DNA of 64,000 nucleotides from an uncultured Clostridia bacterium. GTDB taxonomy: Bacteria; Bacillota; Clostridia; Oscillospirales; Acutalibacteraceae. Location of the stretch: contig CALEII010000044.1 in NCBI GenBank assembly GCA_937876205.1, forward strand, positions 1 through 64,000. Direction: 5' to 3'. Positions 35,349 through 43,850 of the stretch are shown in pieces (the first letter of the stretch is position 1; each line of letters begins with the position of its first letter). Under the pieces are notes generated by a model. It did not search any database. It was given only the letters and a program-made list of their open reading frames with translations, and had not been told where the DNA came from. The translations under genes and the position numbers were made by a program.

Positions 35349-38204
35349 TCAATCAAGCTGTGCTGCTTTTCGCAGTATGAGTCTTGCATCCATTGCTGTT
35401 ATTCTTCTGTCCTGATTCATATCAAGATATGTCAGTGCATCGTCAGGTGTGGCATCAATCTGTGCCGCCATTCTGAGAACAAGTCTTGCATCTGCCGCAG
35501 TGAGTCTGCCGTCTGCATTTGCGTCGCCCTGAAGCCTTTCTGTGACGATTTCTCTTTCGTCAAGCTTTGCATCGCATACTGTACAATATCTTGCTTCAAG
35601 CGTGTCAGAAATCTTTTTCCACTCACCTGCTGTATGACCTGTCTCATTCACGTAGTCATCCTTACGGGTGTCTCCGCAATCAGGGCAGGTATATACTGTA
35701 TATCCCTTCATAAGACAAGTGGGTGCCACAACCTCTGTTGATTCGTAGCTGTGACCTGTTTCATTCACATAATCATCCTTACGGGTATCTTCGCAATCAG
35801 AGCAGACATATACTGTATATCCCTTCATAAGGCAGGTGGGTTCCACAACCTCTGTTGCCTCATAGCTGTGGCCCTTTTCCTTAACATAGTCACTCTTATA
35901 TGTGTCGCCGCAGGAGCAGGCATAAACCGTGTAGCCCTTCATAAGGCAGGTGGGCGCTACTGTTTCTGTCTTTGAATAGAAATGACCTATAACATCGCCG
36001 TAAACCTCTTTGCGGACATCACCGCATTTTGTGCAGGTATAGGCAACATAGCCTTTTTCTGAGCAGGTGGGAGCAAAAGTTTCACCCTTGATATAGTTAT
36101 GGTTTACTGCATCCGTATAGTTGTCTTTATAGCTGTCTCCGCAGGCACAGGTATATACAGTGTAGCCCTTTTCTGTGCAGTTGGGTGCAACAACAGACAA
36201 AGTATAAATATGCTCTACCTTACCGGTTGCCTTGAATGAGTATACCTTGCCGTCAATTTCAAGCTTTGTGTTTGCTGCAACAAGTCTGCCCTGAGAATCG
36301 AACGTATATGACTTCCCGTCAATTGTCTGCTTGCCTGTCACTGCGTAAGTATCGTTATTGAAGAAATACAGATAATCATCAATAACCTGCCAGCCTGTAA
36401 CCCTTTCGTGATTGCCAAGGTAATATACCTTGCCGTTGCCTGTATCAAGCCACGAGCCCTTTGTGAGTCTGCCCTTTGAGTCAAAAGTGAACAGAAGTCT
36501 TGCATCGGTGGTTGAGATAGTGTACATACCATCCTTTGCATAGTCGATAGAAACAATATCGCAATTACCCTTTGTTGCCATACCGTAGCCTGTCATTCTG
36601 TCAAAATAGTACCAGCTGCCGTCAATATTGTGCCAGTTTCTCTGTCTTTCTCCGCCGATATAGTAATAAGTATACGTACCCTCTTTTGCAAGAGCACCCT
36701 TTATAAACTTACCGTCATCGCCGAATGTGTATGTATATTTGCCGATTTTCTGACTGCCTGTTACGGGAAGACCGTCTGCACCCACATAATACATATCACC
36801 TATCCAAGTATTTGTAACAAGAGTACCGTCTCTTTTTACTGATGCGAAAGAAGTCAGTCTGCCGTTCTTATCAAACTTGTATGTGTATGAGCCGATTTTT
36901 ACATCACCTGACACGAGCTTGCCGTCCGCACCGAAATAACCTGTATCATCGCCGAACTGATACCATTTGTTTTTAAGCTCAGATGAAACAAGCCTGCCTG
37001 TTTCGCTGTCAAAAACAAACTTTTTACCGCCTATGGTGTTTTCACCCTTGACAGGCAAGCCGTCTGCACCCAGATAATACTGATTATCTGCCCAGCTGTT
37101 GCACACAAGAGTGCCGTCAATGTCAACAAGTGCAAAAGACTTGAGTCTGCCGTCAGAATCAAAGCTATATGTGTATCCGTCAATGGTACGGCTGCCTGTG
37201 ACGGGCTTGCCGTCTGAGCCGTAATAACCGACTGAACCGTTATCTGCAAACCATTTATTGACATTCTCAAATTTATTTGTGTCTGTATTTGAGTAAATAA
37301 GAATTGCTGTTGAAACAGTACGCTCAATACCGTCTGAGGGGCTGCTTCTGAGAGTCAGAACATCTTCGCCGTCACGCTGAGAAACAAATGTTGCAGAGCC
37401 GCCGCCGTCAAGAGAAAGAGCGTCAACACAGCCGAGAGCAAGCATCTCCTCTGCCAGCATAGGGAAGGTCTGACCGCAGGAAGCGGGAGCCTGTCTGCCG
37501 TCTGAAACAACAAAGATAATATCACCGTCTGCCTTTATACCGACAGCAGTTCTGGGATGAGATACACCGTATCCGCTGTTGATTGCAGCTGAAGTGAGCT
37601 GTCCGTCTTTAAGAATAACCTCAGGACCGCCAACTGCCTGAACAATATTGCCGACTACGGGGTCTTTTCTCTCTCTGATAATAGCTGTGCCGTCATCAAG
37701 AATTGCAAAATAGGGCCAGTCCTCATTGACATTGTAATATTTACCGTTCATAACAAGAGTACCTGTGGGAGCACCGTTACCCATATTGAAGAAGTCACCG
37801 TTGACACCTGCAACGACTTCAAAATCCTCGTTGCCTTCAACTTCTCTGTAATATTTCTCAACAGTAACAGCCTGATCACGAACAGCCTGCATACCCCATT
37901 CAGGCGTATCTGACAGGTTGTTCATATAGTTTTTATAGCTTGTGACAATACCTATTTCAGGGTTGCCCATATCTATTTCAAGCACATAAGTACGCACGTG
38001 GGTTGTCCCGTCATCATTCTGAGTCACGATATACGACTCACTGACACCGGGTACGATGTTATAATCAATTTTTTCTGCTATTCTGGTTCCGTAAATCAGC
38101 TTGCTGTCATCAATACTTATGGCTGATGAACAGACAGCAGTGCACACAAGAAGAAGTGCACACATAAAGACAACGGAAAGAATGTGTTTAACGCTGAATT
38201 TCAT
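35349..38204 (-). CDS. Large secreted dockerin protein with phosphodiester glycosidase domain and repeats
   Basis: 951 residues. A signal peptide covers about residues 1-25. Residues about 60-300 match the phosphodiester glycosidase (NAGPA) domain (VVAGVNGDFFNMG, SHPRTAVGIKADG, DALSLDGGGSATFV). Residues about 300-660 are tandem cell-wall/glucan-binding repeats of the GYYGSDGKPVTG type. From about 667 come five ~43-residue repeats built on PTCLMKGYTVYxCxxC. The end (about 890-950) is a type I dockerin with two Ca2+ loops, GDANADGRLTAADARLVL and LDMNQDRRITAMDARLIL. Starts at 38202-38204 with GGAGG. Function: surface or cellulosome-type glycan enzyme. Confidence 0.9.
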   Translation of the reverse strand: MKFSVKHILSVVFMCALLLVCTAVCSSAISIDDSKLIYGTRIAEKIDYNIVPGVSESYIVTQNDDGTTHVRTYVLEIDMGNPEIGIVTSYKNYMNNLSDTPEWGMQAVRDQAVTVEKYYREVEGNEDFEVVAGVNGDFFNMGNGAPTGTLVMNGKYYNVNEDWPYFAILDDGTAIIRERKDPVVGNIVQAVGGPEVILKDGQLTSAAINSGYGVSHPRTAVGIKADGDIIFVVSDGRQAPASCGQTFPMLAEEMLALGCVDALSLDGGGSATFVSQRDGEDVLTLRSSPSDGIERTVSTAILIYSNTDTNKFENVNKWFADNGSVGYYGSDGKPVTGSRTIDGYTYSFDSDGRLKSFALVDIDGTLVCNSWADNQYYLGADGLPVKGENTIGGKKFVFDSETGRLVSSELKNKWYQFGDDTGYFGADGKLVSGDVKIGSYTYKFDKNGRLTSFASVKRDGTLVTNTWIGDMYYVGADGLPVTGSQKIGKYTYTFGDDGKFIKGALAKEGTYTYYYIGGERQRNWHNIDGSWYYFDRMTGYGMATKGNCDIVSIDYAKDGMYTISTTDARLLFTFDSKGRLTKGSWLDTGNGKVYYLGNHERVTGWQVIDDYLYFFNNDTYAVTGKQTIDGKSYTFDSQGRLVAANTKLEIDGKVYSFKATGKVEHIYTLSVVAPNCTEKGYTVYTCACGDSYKDNYTDAVNHNYIKGETFAPTCSEKGYVAYTCTKCGDVRKEVYGDVIGHFYSKTETVAPTCLMKGYTVYACSCGDTYKSDYVKEKGHSYEATEVVEPTCLMKGYTVYVCSDCEDTRKDDYVNETGHSYESTEVVAPTCLMKGYTVYTCPDCGDTRKDDYVNETGHTAGEWKKISDTLEARYCTVCDAKLDEREIVTERLQGDANADGRLTAADARLVLRMAAQIDATPDDALTYLDMNQDRRITAMDARLILRKAAQLD
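35620..36205 (-). repeat. In-frame tandem repeats, about 129 bp each
   Basis: Five copies inside the dockerin gene. Those from about 35630 to 36000 are near-identical at DNA level: each holds ...CCTTCATAA[GA]A/GCA... and TCATCCTTACGGGT segments. The two outer copies (toward 36200) have diverged. Each encodes a Cys-rich ~43-residue unit with two CxxC or CxC pairs. Confidence 0.75.
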
Positions 38205-38234
38205 AAAATGACCTCCGTTTTTACTTATAATAAG

Positions 38235-38263
38235 ATTATAATACGATAAAGCCGATATGTCAA
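38235..38263 (-). promoter_or_regulatory. Consensus promoter of the dockerin gene
   Basis: Minus-strand TTGACA (38258-38263), 17 bases, TATAAT (38235-38240), about 31 bases upstream of the ATG. Confidence 0.88.
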
Positions 38264-38274
38264 TAAAACAAAAA

Positions 38275-38301
38275 AAGTCACCTGCCAAAAACAAGTGACT
38301 T
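38275..38301 (-). terminator. Terminator after yebC
   Basis: Minus strand AAGTCAC...GTGACTT with a T-run; the stem lies 14 bases past the yebC stop. Confidence 0.75.
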
Positions 38302-38314
38302 AAAATCCGAAAAA

Positions 38315-39058
38315 TCAGCCTTCGTAATCTTCTTCGTTTTCCCAGTTATGCCATACATTCTGAACGTCGTCATTCTCTTCAAACATCTCAAGCATTTTAC
38401 CCATATTCTTGATATCATCGGGGTTGTCAAGTCTTGTGTATGTTGAGGGAATGTATTCAGCCTCGGCAGAAATTGCGACATAGCCTGCTGCGGCAAGTGC
38501 CTCATTGACTGCACCGACATCATTGGGCTGAGTTCTTACTTCAAAAACATCCTCTTCATCTGTAACAAGGTCTTCTGCACCCGCCTCAAGAGCTGTTTCA
38601 AGAAGAGCGTCTTCATCTACACCGTCTTTCTCAATAACGATGTTACCCTGACGACTGAACATAAATGTAACTGAGCCTGCCTGACCCATATTTCCGCCGT
38701 ATTTATCAAAGTAGTGGCGCATTTCACCTGCAGTTCTGTTTCTGTTATCTGTAAGAGTTTCAACAATAACTGCGATGCCGTTGGGACCGTAGCCCTCGTA
38801 TACGCACTCCTCATAGTTTGCCGAGTCGCCGTCACCTGATGCCTTTTTGATAATTCTTTCAATATTATCATTGGGCACATTGGCAGCTTTTGCCTTAGCA
38901 ATGATATCCTTAAGCTTTGAGTTACCTGCAGGGTCGGGACCGCCGTCACGCACTGCAACTGCTATCTCTCTGCCGATTTTGGTAAAGACCTTAGCTCTTT
39001 GGTTATCGGTCTTTTCCTTTTTTCTTTTTATTGTACTCCATTTGGAGTGTCCTGACAT
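38315..39058 (-). CDS. yebC: YebC/PmpR-family DNA-binding regulatory protein
   Basis: 247 residues, the family length. It starts MSGHSKWSTIKRKKEKTDNQR, the canonical start, with TKIGREIAVAVRDGGPDP and NNRTAGEMRHYFDKYGGNMG following. Proteins of this family bind DNA or help ribosomes at proline stretches. I choose the ATG at 39056-39058 on the family match; the upstream in-frame extension has no support. Own promoter at 39093-39121. Confidence 0.95.
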   Translation of the reverse strand: MSGHSKWSTIKRKKEKTDNQRAKVFTKIGREIAVAVRDGGPDPAGNSKLKDIIAKAKAANVPNDNIERIIKKASGDGDSANYEECVYEGYGPNGIAVIVETLTDNRNRTAGEMRHYFDKYGGNMGQAGSVTFMFSRQGNIVIEKDGVDEDALLETALEAGAEDLVTDEEDVFEVRTQPNDVGAVNEALAAAGYVAISAEAEYIPSTYTRLDNPDDIKNMGKMLEMFEENDDVQNVWHNWENEEDYEG

Positions 39059-39092
39059 AAAAATCACCTTTACTATATTTTTTAACTTATAA

Positions 39093-39121
39093 AGTATAAC
39101 ACTTTTTTCTCTGTTCGTCAA
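39093..39121 (-). promoter_or_regulatory. Promoter of yebC
   Basis: Minus-strand TTGACG (39116-39121), 17 bases, TATACT (39093-39098). Confidence 0.8.
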
Positions 39122-39192
39122 CATACTTTTCAGTTTTTATATATAACATTCATTTCAGCTGTAGCTTAATAATGATATATAACAAAAAACAA

Positions 39193-39221
39193 TTGACAAA
39201 ATAAGAGAAAAATTATACAAT
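39193..39221 (+). promoter_or_regulatory. Promoter of the dockerin protein at 39304
   Basis: TTGACA (39193-39198), 17 bases, TACAAT (39216-39221). Confidence 0.75.
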
Positions 39222-39303
39222 TATCATATAAACGGAGGTGAGTCCGATGGAGTAACATACAAAAAAAGTTAATTATGATTTTACATTTAAAGGAGTATTT
39301 ACA

Positions 39304-40170
39304 ATGAAAAAGTTAGTTGCAGTTTTATTGAGTCTGATTATAAGCTTCTCAATGCTTGTTACAGCTTCTGCAAAAATCATCGTTTCTGATTATTACTTGC
39401 CGTTTGATGTATGGCAAGGCAGCGGAGAAACCTCAGTTTTAATCAAAGATTACAGCAGTGTTTCTTCATTGAATGAGCATCTTGCTTATGAAGCATTTGA
39501 AGGATTATATTTTAAAGATGAGAAGGTTGATGAAAACGCATACCTGACAGAGAATTCTGACGGATTTATAAAACTTATACTGAAAGAAGATTATGTAAAA
39601 AACTTTGAAGACGGTATATATTATTTCAAAGCAGAATATGAAAACATTGAAATCAGTCTCAAGCTTTATGTCATAACCGAAAAGGCTGCCGTAAGTGATA
39701 CTGTATTTGAAGCAGATAAGTGGTACGGAAACAGCAGCGCAACCTTTACCGTAACAGGTATTGACTATCCGCTTGGCGCTTCCGTATTGGAATATATCAG
39801 TCTGAATGACGAAAAAATCGACAGCAGTAATTATTCAGTCAGCTTTATGGGAAATAACGGAATTATAATTTTCAAAGAAGATTATTTAAAAAGCCTGAAG
39901 CCCGACACATATGTTTTTGATGCAGAATTTATGAGTGTAACCGGAATAAAGCTCAGAATTGAGATTTCTGATTATTACGACAAAGGTGATGCTGACGGCA
40001 ACGGAATTGTAAATTCTGCAGATGCAAGAATGGTCCTTCGTGCAGCAGCAAAGCTTGAAAAGCTTTCTGAAAAAGCAGAAGCCGCCTGCAATGTGAACTA
40101 TGACAATATCATCACAAGTGCCGATGCAAGACTGATACTCAGAGTTGCCGCACAGCTTGATGTTTTTTAA
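39304..40170 (+). CDS. Small secreted dockerin protein
   Basis: 288 residues. Signal peptide about 1-23 (MKKLVAVLLSLIISFSMLVTASA). Two similar Ig-like modules of about 100 residues follow: both contain ENSDGFIKLILKEDYVKNFEDG- or GNNGIIIFKEDYLKSLKPDT-like segments, so the protein arose by internal duplication. They resemble X2-type modules. The end is a type I dockerin, GDADGNGIVNSADARMVL and CNVNYDNIITSADARLIL. AAAGGAG precedes the ATG. No catalytic domain, so it may be a structural or adaptor subunit. Confidence 0.85.
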   Translation: MKKLVAVLLSLIISFSMLVTASAKIIVSDYYLPFDVWQGSGETSVLIKDYSSVSSLNEHLAYEAFEGLYFKDEKVDENAYLTENSDGFIKLILKEDYVKNFEDGIYYFKAEYENIEISLKLYVITEKAAVSDTVFEADKWYGNSSATFTVTGIDYPLGASVLEYISLNDEKIDSSNYSVSFMGNNGIIIFKEDYLKSLKPDTYVFDAEFMSVTGIKLRIEISDYYDKGDADGNGIVNSADARMVLRAAAKLEKLSEKAEAACNVNYDNIITSADARLILRVAAQLDVF

Positions 40171-40186
40171 CATTGAAAAATAACTA

Positions 40187-40219
40187 AATCCTCTCTGCTG
40201 AGCTGAAGCAGAGAGGATT
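40187..40219. terminator. Bidirectional terminator
   Basis: AATCCTCTCTGCT and AGCAGAGAGGATT pair exactly across a 7-base loop, with T-rich ends for both strands. Confidence 0.85.
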
Positions 40220-40229
40220 CTTTTCATTT

Positions 40230-40643
40230 TCATCTTTTTCTTGATGCGATATAGTCATCAAGTATCATAACTGCAGAAACTGCATCAACAACAGCTTTGC
40301 GCTTTTTGCCTCTTGTGTTTGTCATATTCAGAGCATTATGCGCTGAGACTGTTGTGAGCCGTTCATCATACATATCAACGCTTAAGCCTGACTTTTCACG
40401 CAGTTTTTCTGCAAACTCCTTGCAAGCCTGAGCCCTGAAGCCCTCTGAGCCGTCCATATTTTTCGGAAGACCAACCACAAATGCTTCTGCTTTGCGTTCA
40501 GCAGCAATAGGAAGAATCTTTTCAATAAGGACATCGGCATCACGCTCGGTTATAACAGTCACGGGAGAAGCGAGTATCTCATTCTTATCACACACTGCTA
40601 TACCCGTTCTCACATCACCGTAGTCAACAGACATTATTATCAT
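40230..40643 (-). CDS. ruvX: Holliday junction resolvase-like / pre-rRNA nuclease YqgF
   Basis: 137 residues, RNase H-like fold. MIIMSVDYGDVRTGIAVCD holds the first catalytic Asp; FVVGLPKNMDGSEG and VDMYDERLTTVSAH (second and third catalytic acids near residues 100-105) are the family motifs. Processes 16S rRNA 5' ends in known bacteria. The start ATG has GGGGAG upstream, 3 bases after the penicillin-binding protein gene stop. Confidence 0.93.
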   Translation of the reverse strand: MIIMSVDYGDVRTGIAVCDKNEILASPVTVITERDADVLIEKILPIAAERKAEAFVVGLPKNMDGSEGFRAQACKEFAEKLREKSGLSVDMYDERLTTVSAHNALNMTNTRGKKRKAVVDAVSAVMILDDYIASRKR

Positions 40644-40646
40644 CTG

Positions 40647-43061
40647 TTACTCCCCTGCCACTGCTGCGGCAACATTGCCTGCGGCTGAGGTGGTCACATT
40701 TGCCATACCTGAGCAGGAAGTACACGTTGAAGGAATTGCATCCTTCTTGTACCAGCCTGTACCGCCCTTTGCACAGCCTGAGCTTGCTATAAGACCGGAC
40801 CTTGCGCAGTAAGTTCTCTTGACGATTTCATCACTGAATTCAAAATCCTTTGCAGGAAGATTCTTGTGGATTGAATTCATAACATTCTGATACAGCTTAC
40901 CTGTATAGTTTGTTGAGAAATCAAGCTCTTCAGCGTGCTCGGCGTAGCCCATCCATACAGTACATACATAGTAAGGTGTGCCGCCGACAAACCAACGGTC
41001 TTTTTCGTTTGATGTTGTACCTGTTTTTGCAAACATATCAAAGCCTGTTACTCTGTATGCTCTTGCAGTACCGTCACCTGCTGTTGCAACAGTCTGAAGC
41101 ATCTTATTCATAACATCGGCAGTGCCTCTGTCCATAACCTGTTCACCGTTGTCATTGCGTGTAAGATAAACCTTTGAACCTGAGCTGTTTGTGACTGTGT
41201 AGTAGCAATAGGGCTCGTAATAGATACCGCCGTTACCGAATGTTGTGTATGCGGCGCACATTTCAATACCGTAAACGCCGTGAGTCATACCGCCTACCGC
41301 CATAGATGAATAAGTATGGTCATCCTCTTCAAGAGAAGTGAACTTGAACTTATCAACAAGCCAGTTATAGCATCTTGAAATGCCGAGTTTGTTTACAATC
41401 TGTGCGGGAACTGTATTATGTGAAGGAGCAATAGCCTGCTGAAGTGTCTCATAGCTGTCTTCTGAGCCGGGGTCGCCGCCGTAGTTAAGGGGCCAGCGCT
41501 CACCTTCAACAATAATTCCGTAATTCTTGACCTTGGGATATGACCAGGTGTACATATTACTGTCAATTGCAAGTGAATATACACTCAGAGGCTTGATTGA
41601 CGAACCGGGCTGACGCCTTGAATCAGTAGCAATATTAAGGCTTCTTGCGCCCTGCTTCTCACCTGCCTGACCGACTATACCGACAACTCTGCCGGTGTAG
41701 TCCATTATAACCATACTTGACTGAACTTCTTCACCGTAAGAATTGACTGCATTCGGGAAGCCTTCTCTGTTATAGTAGACATCTTCCATAATGCTCTGTA
41801 TCTCAGGGTCAACAGCAACGTGGATTTTAAGACCGCCGTAATATACAAGTCTCCATGCTTCGTTATATGTGTAATCACTTGTTGCCATAAGGTCCTTGAT
41901 TACCTTATCGATAACATAGTCAACATAATAGCTCTGAACTTCTTTTTCCTGAGTCTGACCGACATTATTTTCATTGACATTTATCATATCATCTGTTGCG
42001 TCATCGTCATCATCAGGCACATAATCATCATCAGTAGTGAAAACAAGCTTATAATCAATAGCTTCTTCATACTCTTCCTGAGTGATATATTCCTGTTCAA
42101 GCATACACTTGAGAGCATAATCACGCCTTATCTTGTTCGTTTCGGGATTGATGATGGGATTGTTTGCTCTGGGAGCCTGAGTTATAGCTGAAATACAGGC
42201 ACACTCAGCAAGATTGAGCTCATCAACATCCTTACCGAAGTAATATTCAGCTGCTGTCTGAACGCCGTAACAACCGGCATCAAGGTAAAGTGTATTAAGA
42301 TATGCCTCAAGAATTGTTTCTTTTGAATAGTGCTTTTCAAGATTGAGAGCATTTTGTATTTCACGGAATTTTCTGATGTAAGTAACATCTCTTTCACCTG
42401 TCAGGTTCTTGATAAGCTGCTGAGTGATTGTAGAGCCGCCTTCGCCACGGTTAGAAGGAAGAACAACAACAGAAATTGTTCTGCGCCAGTCAACACCGGC
42501 GTGTGTTTTGAATCGCATATCCTCAAGGGCAATAAAAGCATCCTGAAGATCCTGAGGAATATCGTCAAGATTAACCCATATACGGTTTTCTTCACCGTGA
42601 AGTCTTGCAACCTCTATTTCTTTACCGTTATCATCAAGAGTATAGAGGATTGTTGTCTGACTCTGATTCTCTTTATAATCATCAAGGTCAATGGCAACTG
42701 CACCGTTGACGAAGTCAGACATATACTTGAGAACATACAGACCGACAGAAGATACGGAAATAAGCCCCACAAGGAACACTGAACAAAAGATTATGCCGAG
42801 TCTTCTTGCATTTTTATGGTCTTTTTTAGGCTTCTTCGGTTTCTGTTCTTTCTTTTTTTCTGATTTTTTCTCGTTTTTCTCAGGCTCGTCAGAAGAAACT
42901 GTGGTGTTTCTTGTTCTCATTGAGCCGAGACCTGCGTCATCAGCAATATTGTCAAAAAGGACAGTTCTTTCAGGTGCAGTCGGCTCCGCAGGCTTTGAGC
43001 TGCCGCCGACCTTTCTGCTGTTATTCTGCCCCATAGGATTGCTGTTTTTCTTTTCGTCCAT
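40647..43061 (-). CDS. Class A penicillin-binding protein (PBP1A-like)
   Basis: 804 residues. Low-complexity cytoplasmic N-terminus with a Lys/Glu run, membrane segment about residues 90-115. GT51 glycosyltransferase domain has the catalytic glutamate in ALEDMRFKTHAGVDWRRT near residue 179. The transpeptidase domain has the SxxK serine in GSSIKP near 487, SHN in IAPSHNTVP near 530, and KTGT near 677. A short Gly/Ala/Ser tail carries four cysteines (CARSGLIASSGCAKGG and CTSCSG). Makes and crosslinks peptidoglycan at the outer membrane face. Start at the ATG 43059-43061 with GGGAG 8 bases away. Followed by ruvX. Confidence 0.93.
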   Translation of the reverse strand: MDEKKNSNPMGQNNSRKVGGSSKPAEPTAPERTVLFDNIADDAGLGSMRTRNTTVSSDEPEKNEKKSEKKKEQKPKKPKKDHKNARRLGIIFCSVFLVGLISVSSVGLYVLKYMSDFVNGAVAIDLDDYKENQSQTTILYTLDDNGKEIEVARLHGEENRIWVNLDDIPQDLQDAFIALEDMRFKTHAGVDWRRTISVVVLPSNRGEGGSTITQQLIKNLTGERDVTYIRKFREIQNALNLEKHYSKETILEAYLNTLYLDAGCYGVQTAAEYYFGKDVDELNLAECACISAITQAPRANNPIINPETNKIRRDYALKCMLEQEYITQEEYEEAIDYKLVFTTDDDYVPDDDDDATDDMINVNENNVGQTQEKEVQSYYVDYVIDKVIKDLMATSDYTYNEAWRLVYYGGLKIHVAVDPEIQSIMEDVYYNREGFPNAVNSYGEEVQSSMVIMDYTGRVVGIVGQAGEKQGARSLNIATDSRRQPGSSIKPLSVYSLAIDSNMYTWSYPKVKNYGIIVEGERWPLNYGGDPGSEDSYETLQQAIAPSHNTVPAQIVNKLGISRCYNWLVDKFKFTSLEEDDHTYSSMAVGGMTHGVYGIEMCAAYTTFGNGGIYYEPYCYYTVTNSSGSKVYLTRNDNGEQVMDRGTADVMNKMLQTVATAGDGTARAYRVTGFDMFAKTGTTSNEKDRWFVGGTPYYVCTVWMGYAEHAEELDFSTNYTGKLYQNVMNSIHKNLPAKDFEFSDEIVKRTYCARSGLIASSGCAKGGTGWYKKDAIPSTCTSCSGMANVTTSAAGNVAAAVAGE

Positions 43062-43093
43062 CAACATCTCTCCCAAAACTCAATGCTGAAAAA

Positions 43094-43603
43094 TTATTTT
43101 ATAAGATATTCCATATATACCCAGCCACGGACACCGTCATAGCTGACATAGCCCCAGCCGTAGTCACCACCGTTTTTCACATCGGTATCATCAACAAAAA
43201 GAACTTCAACTGCAGTTCCGTTTGGAATCTGACCGACCCTGTCTGAATTCTTGTTTGCAGACTCTCTCATATTAAGATGTGAGCTTGTGCCTGTCTGCAC
43301 CTTATAAATACCTGCGCCGTCGGGAAGAACATCAACAGGCTCTGCATCTGTTGTGATTTCTGTTATATTGCCTGACATACCTTCTGATTCGATAGGCTTT
43401 TTATCGTCGCCAATCTTTGAAATGCCGTTCACAATAAGAATAAACAGAACGATAACGAGAACAACGGCAACACCGATGAGAATCAGAAAACGTCTGTCCA
43501 TTTTTTTAATTTTTTCAAAAAGCTCTTTAGCCTTATTTATAATCTGTGCAATAAACTTTGCTATTTTATCGGTAATATTCTGCAATTTATCATTCTTAGC
43601 CAT
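43094..43603 (-). CDS. Membrane-anchored SH3 domain protein
   Basis: 169 residues. A basic helix of 35 residues, one membrane segment (about 39-62), a linker, and a bacterial SH3 domain (about 98-169) with TSSHLNMRESANKNSDRVGQIPNGT and WGYVSYDGVRGWVYMEYL. SH3b domains bind peptidoglycan or act in wall remodelling. It lies 32 bases before the penicillin-binding protein gene on the same strand, so a joint wall-synthesis role is likely. Confidence 0.85.
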   Translation of the reverse strand: MAKNDKLQNITDKIAKFIAQIINKAKELFEKIKKMDRRFLILIGVAVVLVIVLFILIVNGISKIGDDKKPIESEGMSGNITEITTDAEPVDVLPDGAGIYKVQTGTSSHLNMRESANKNSDRVGQIPNGTAVEVLFVDDTDVKNGGDYGWGYVSYDGVRGWVYMEYLIK

Positions 43604-43806
43604 TTTTTTGCCTCCTGATCAAGAAATAATTATCTTATTACAGATTATAACAAAACAGATTATGAATTTCAACCTTTTTAACATTATTGTAATAATTATT
43701 ATTTATAAAAAAGAAACAATCTTCTGATGAAGATTATCGATTTCTTTGTGTTTACAGCTTAAAATAGCAACAAGGTAAAACTACATCTCAAAATTAAATA
43801 AGGTAA

Positions 43807-43842
43807 ATGCAACCGCCGAGGATTTTTCCCCGGCGGTTGCAT
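43807..43842 (-). terminator. Strong hairpin terminator of the secreted protein at 43851
   Basis: ATGCAACCGCCG and CGGCGGTTGCAT pair exactly; a TTT run follows on the minus strand. Confidence 0.75.
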
Positions 43843-43850
43843 TAAATTGA

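Noticed and set aside
35620..36205. Regular repeats considered as a CRISPR array
   Set aside because: Repeats are about 129 bp, in frame, adjoining without spacers, and inside a coding gene.
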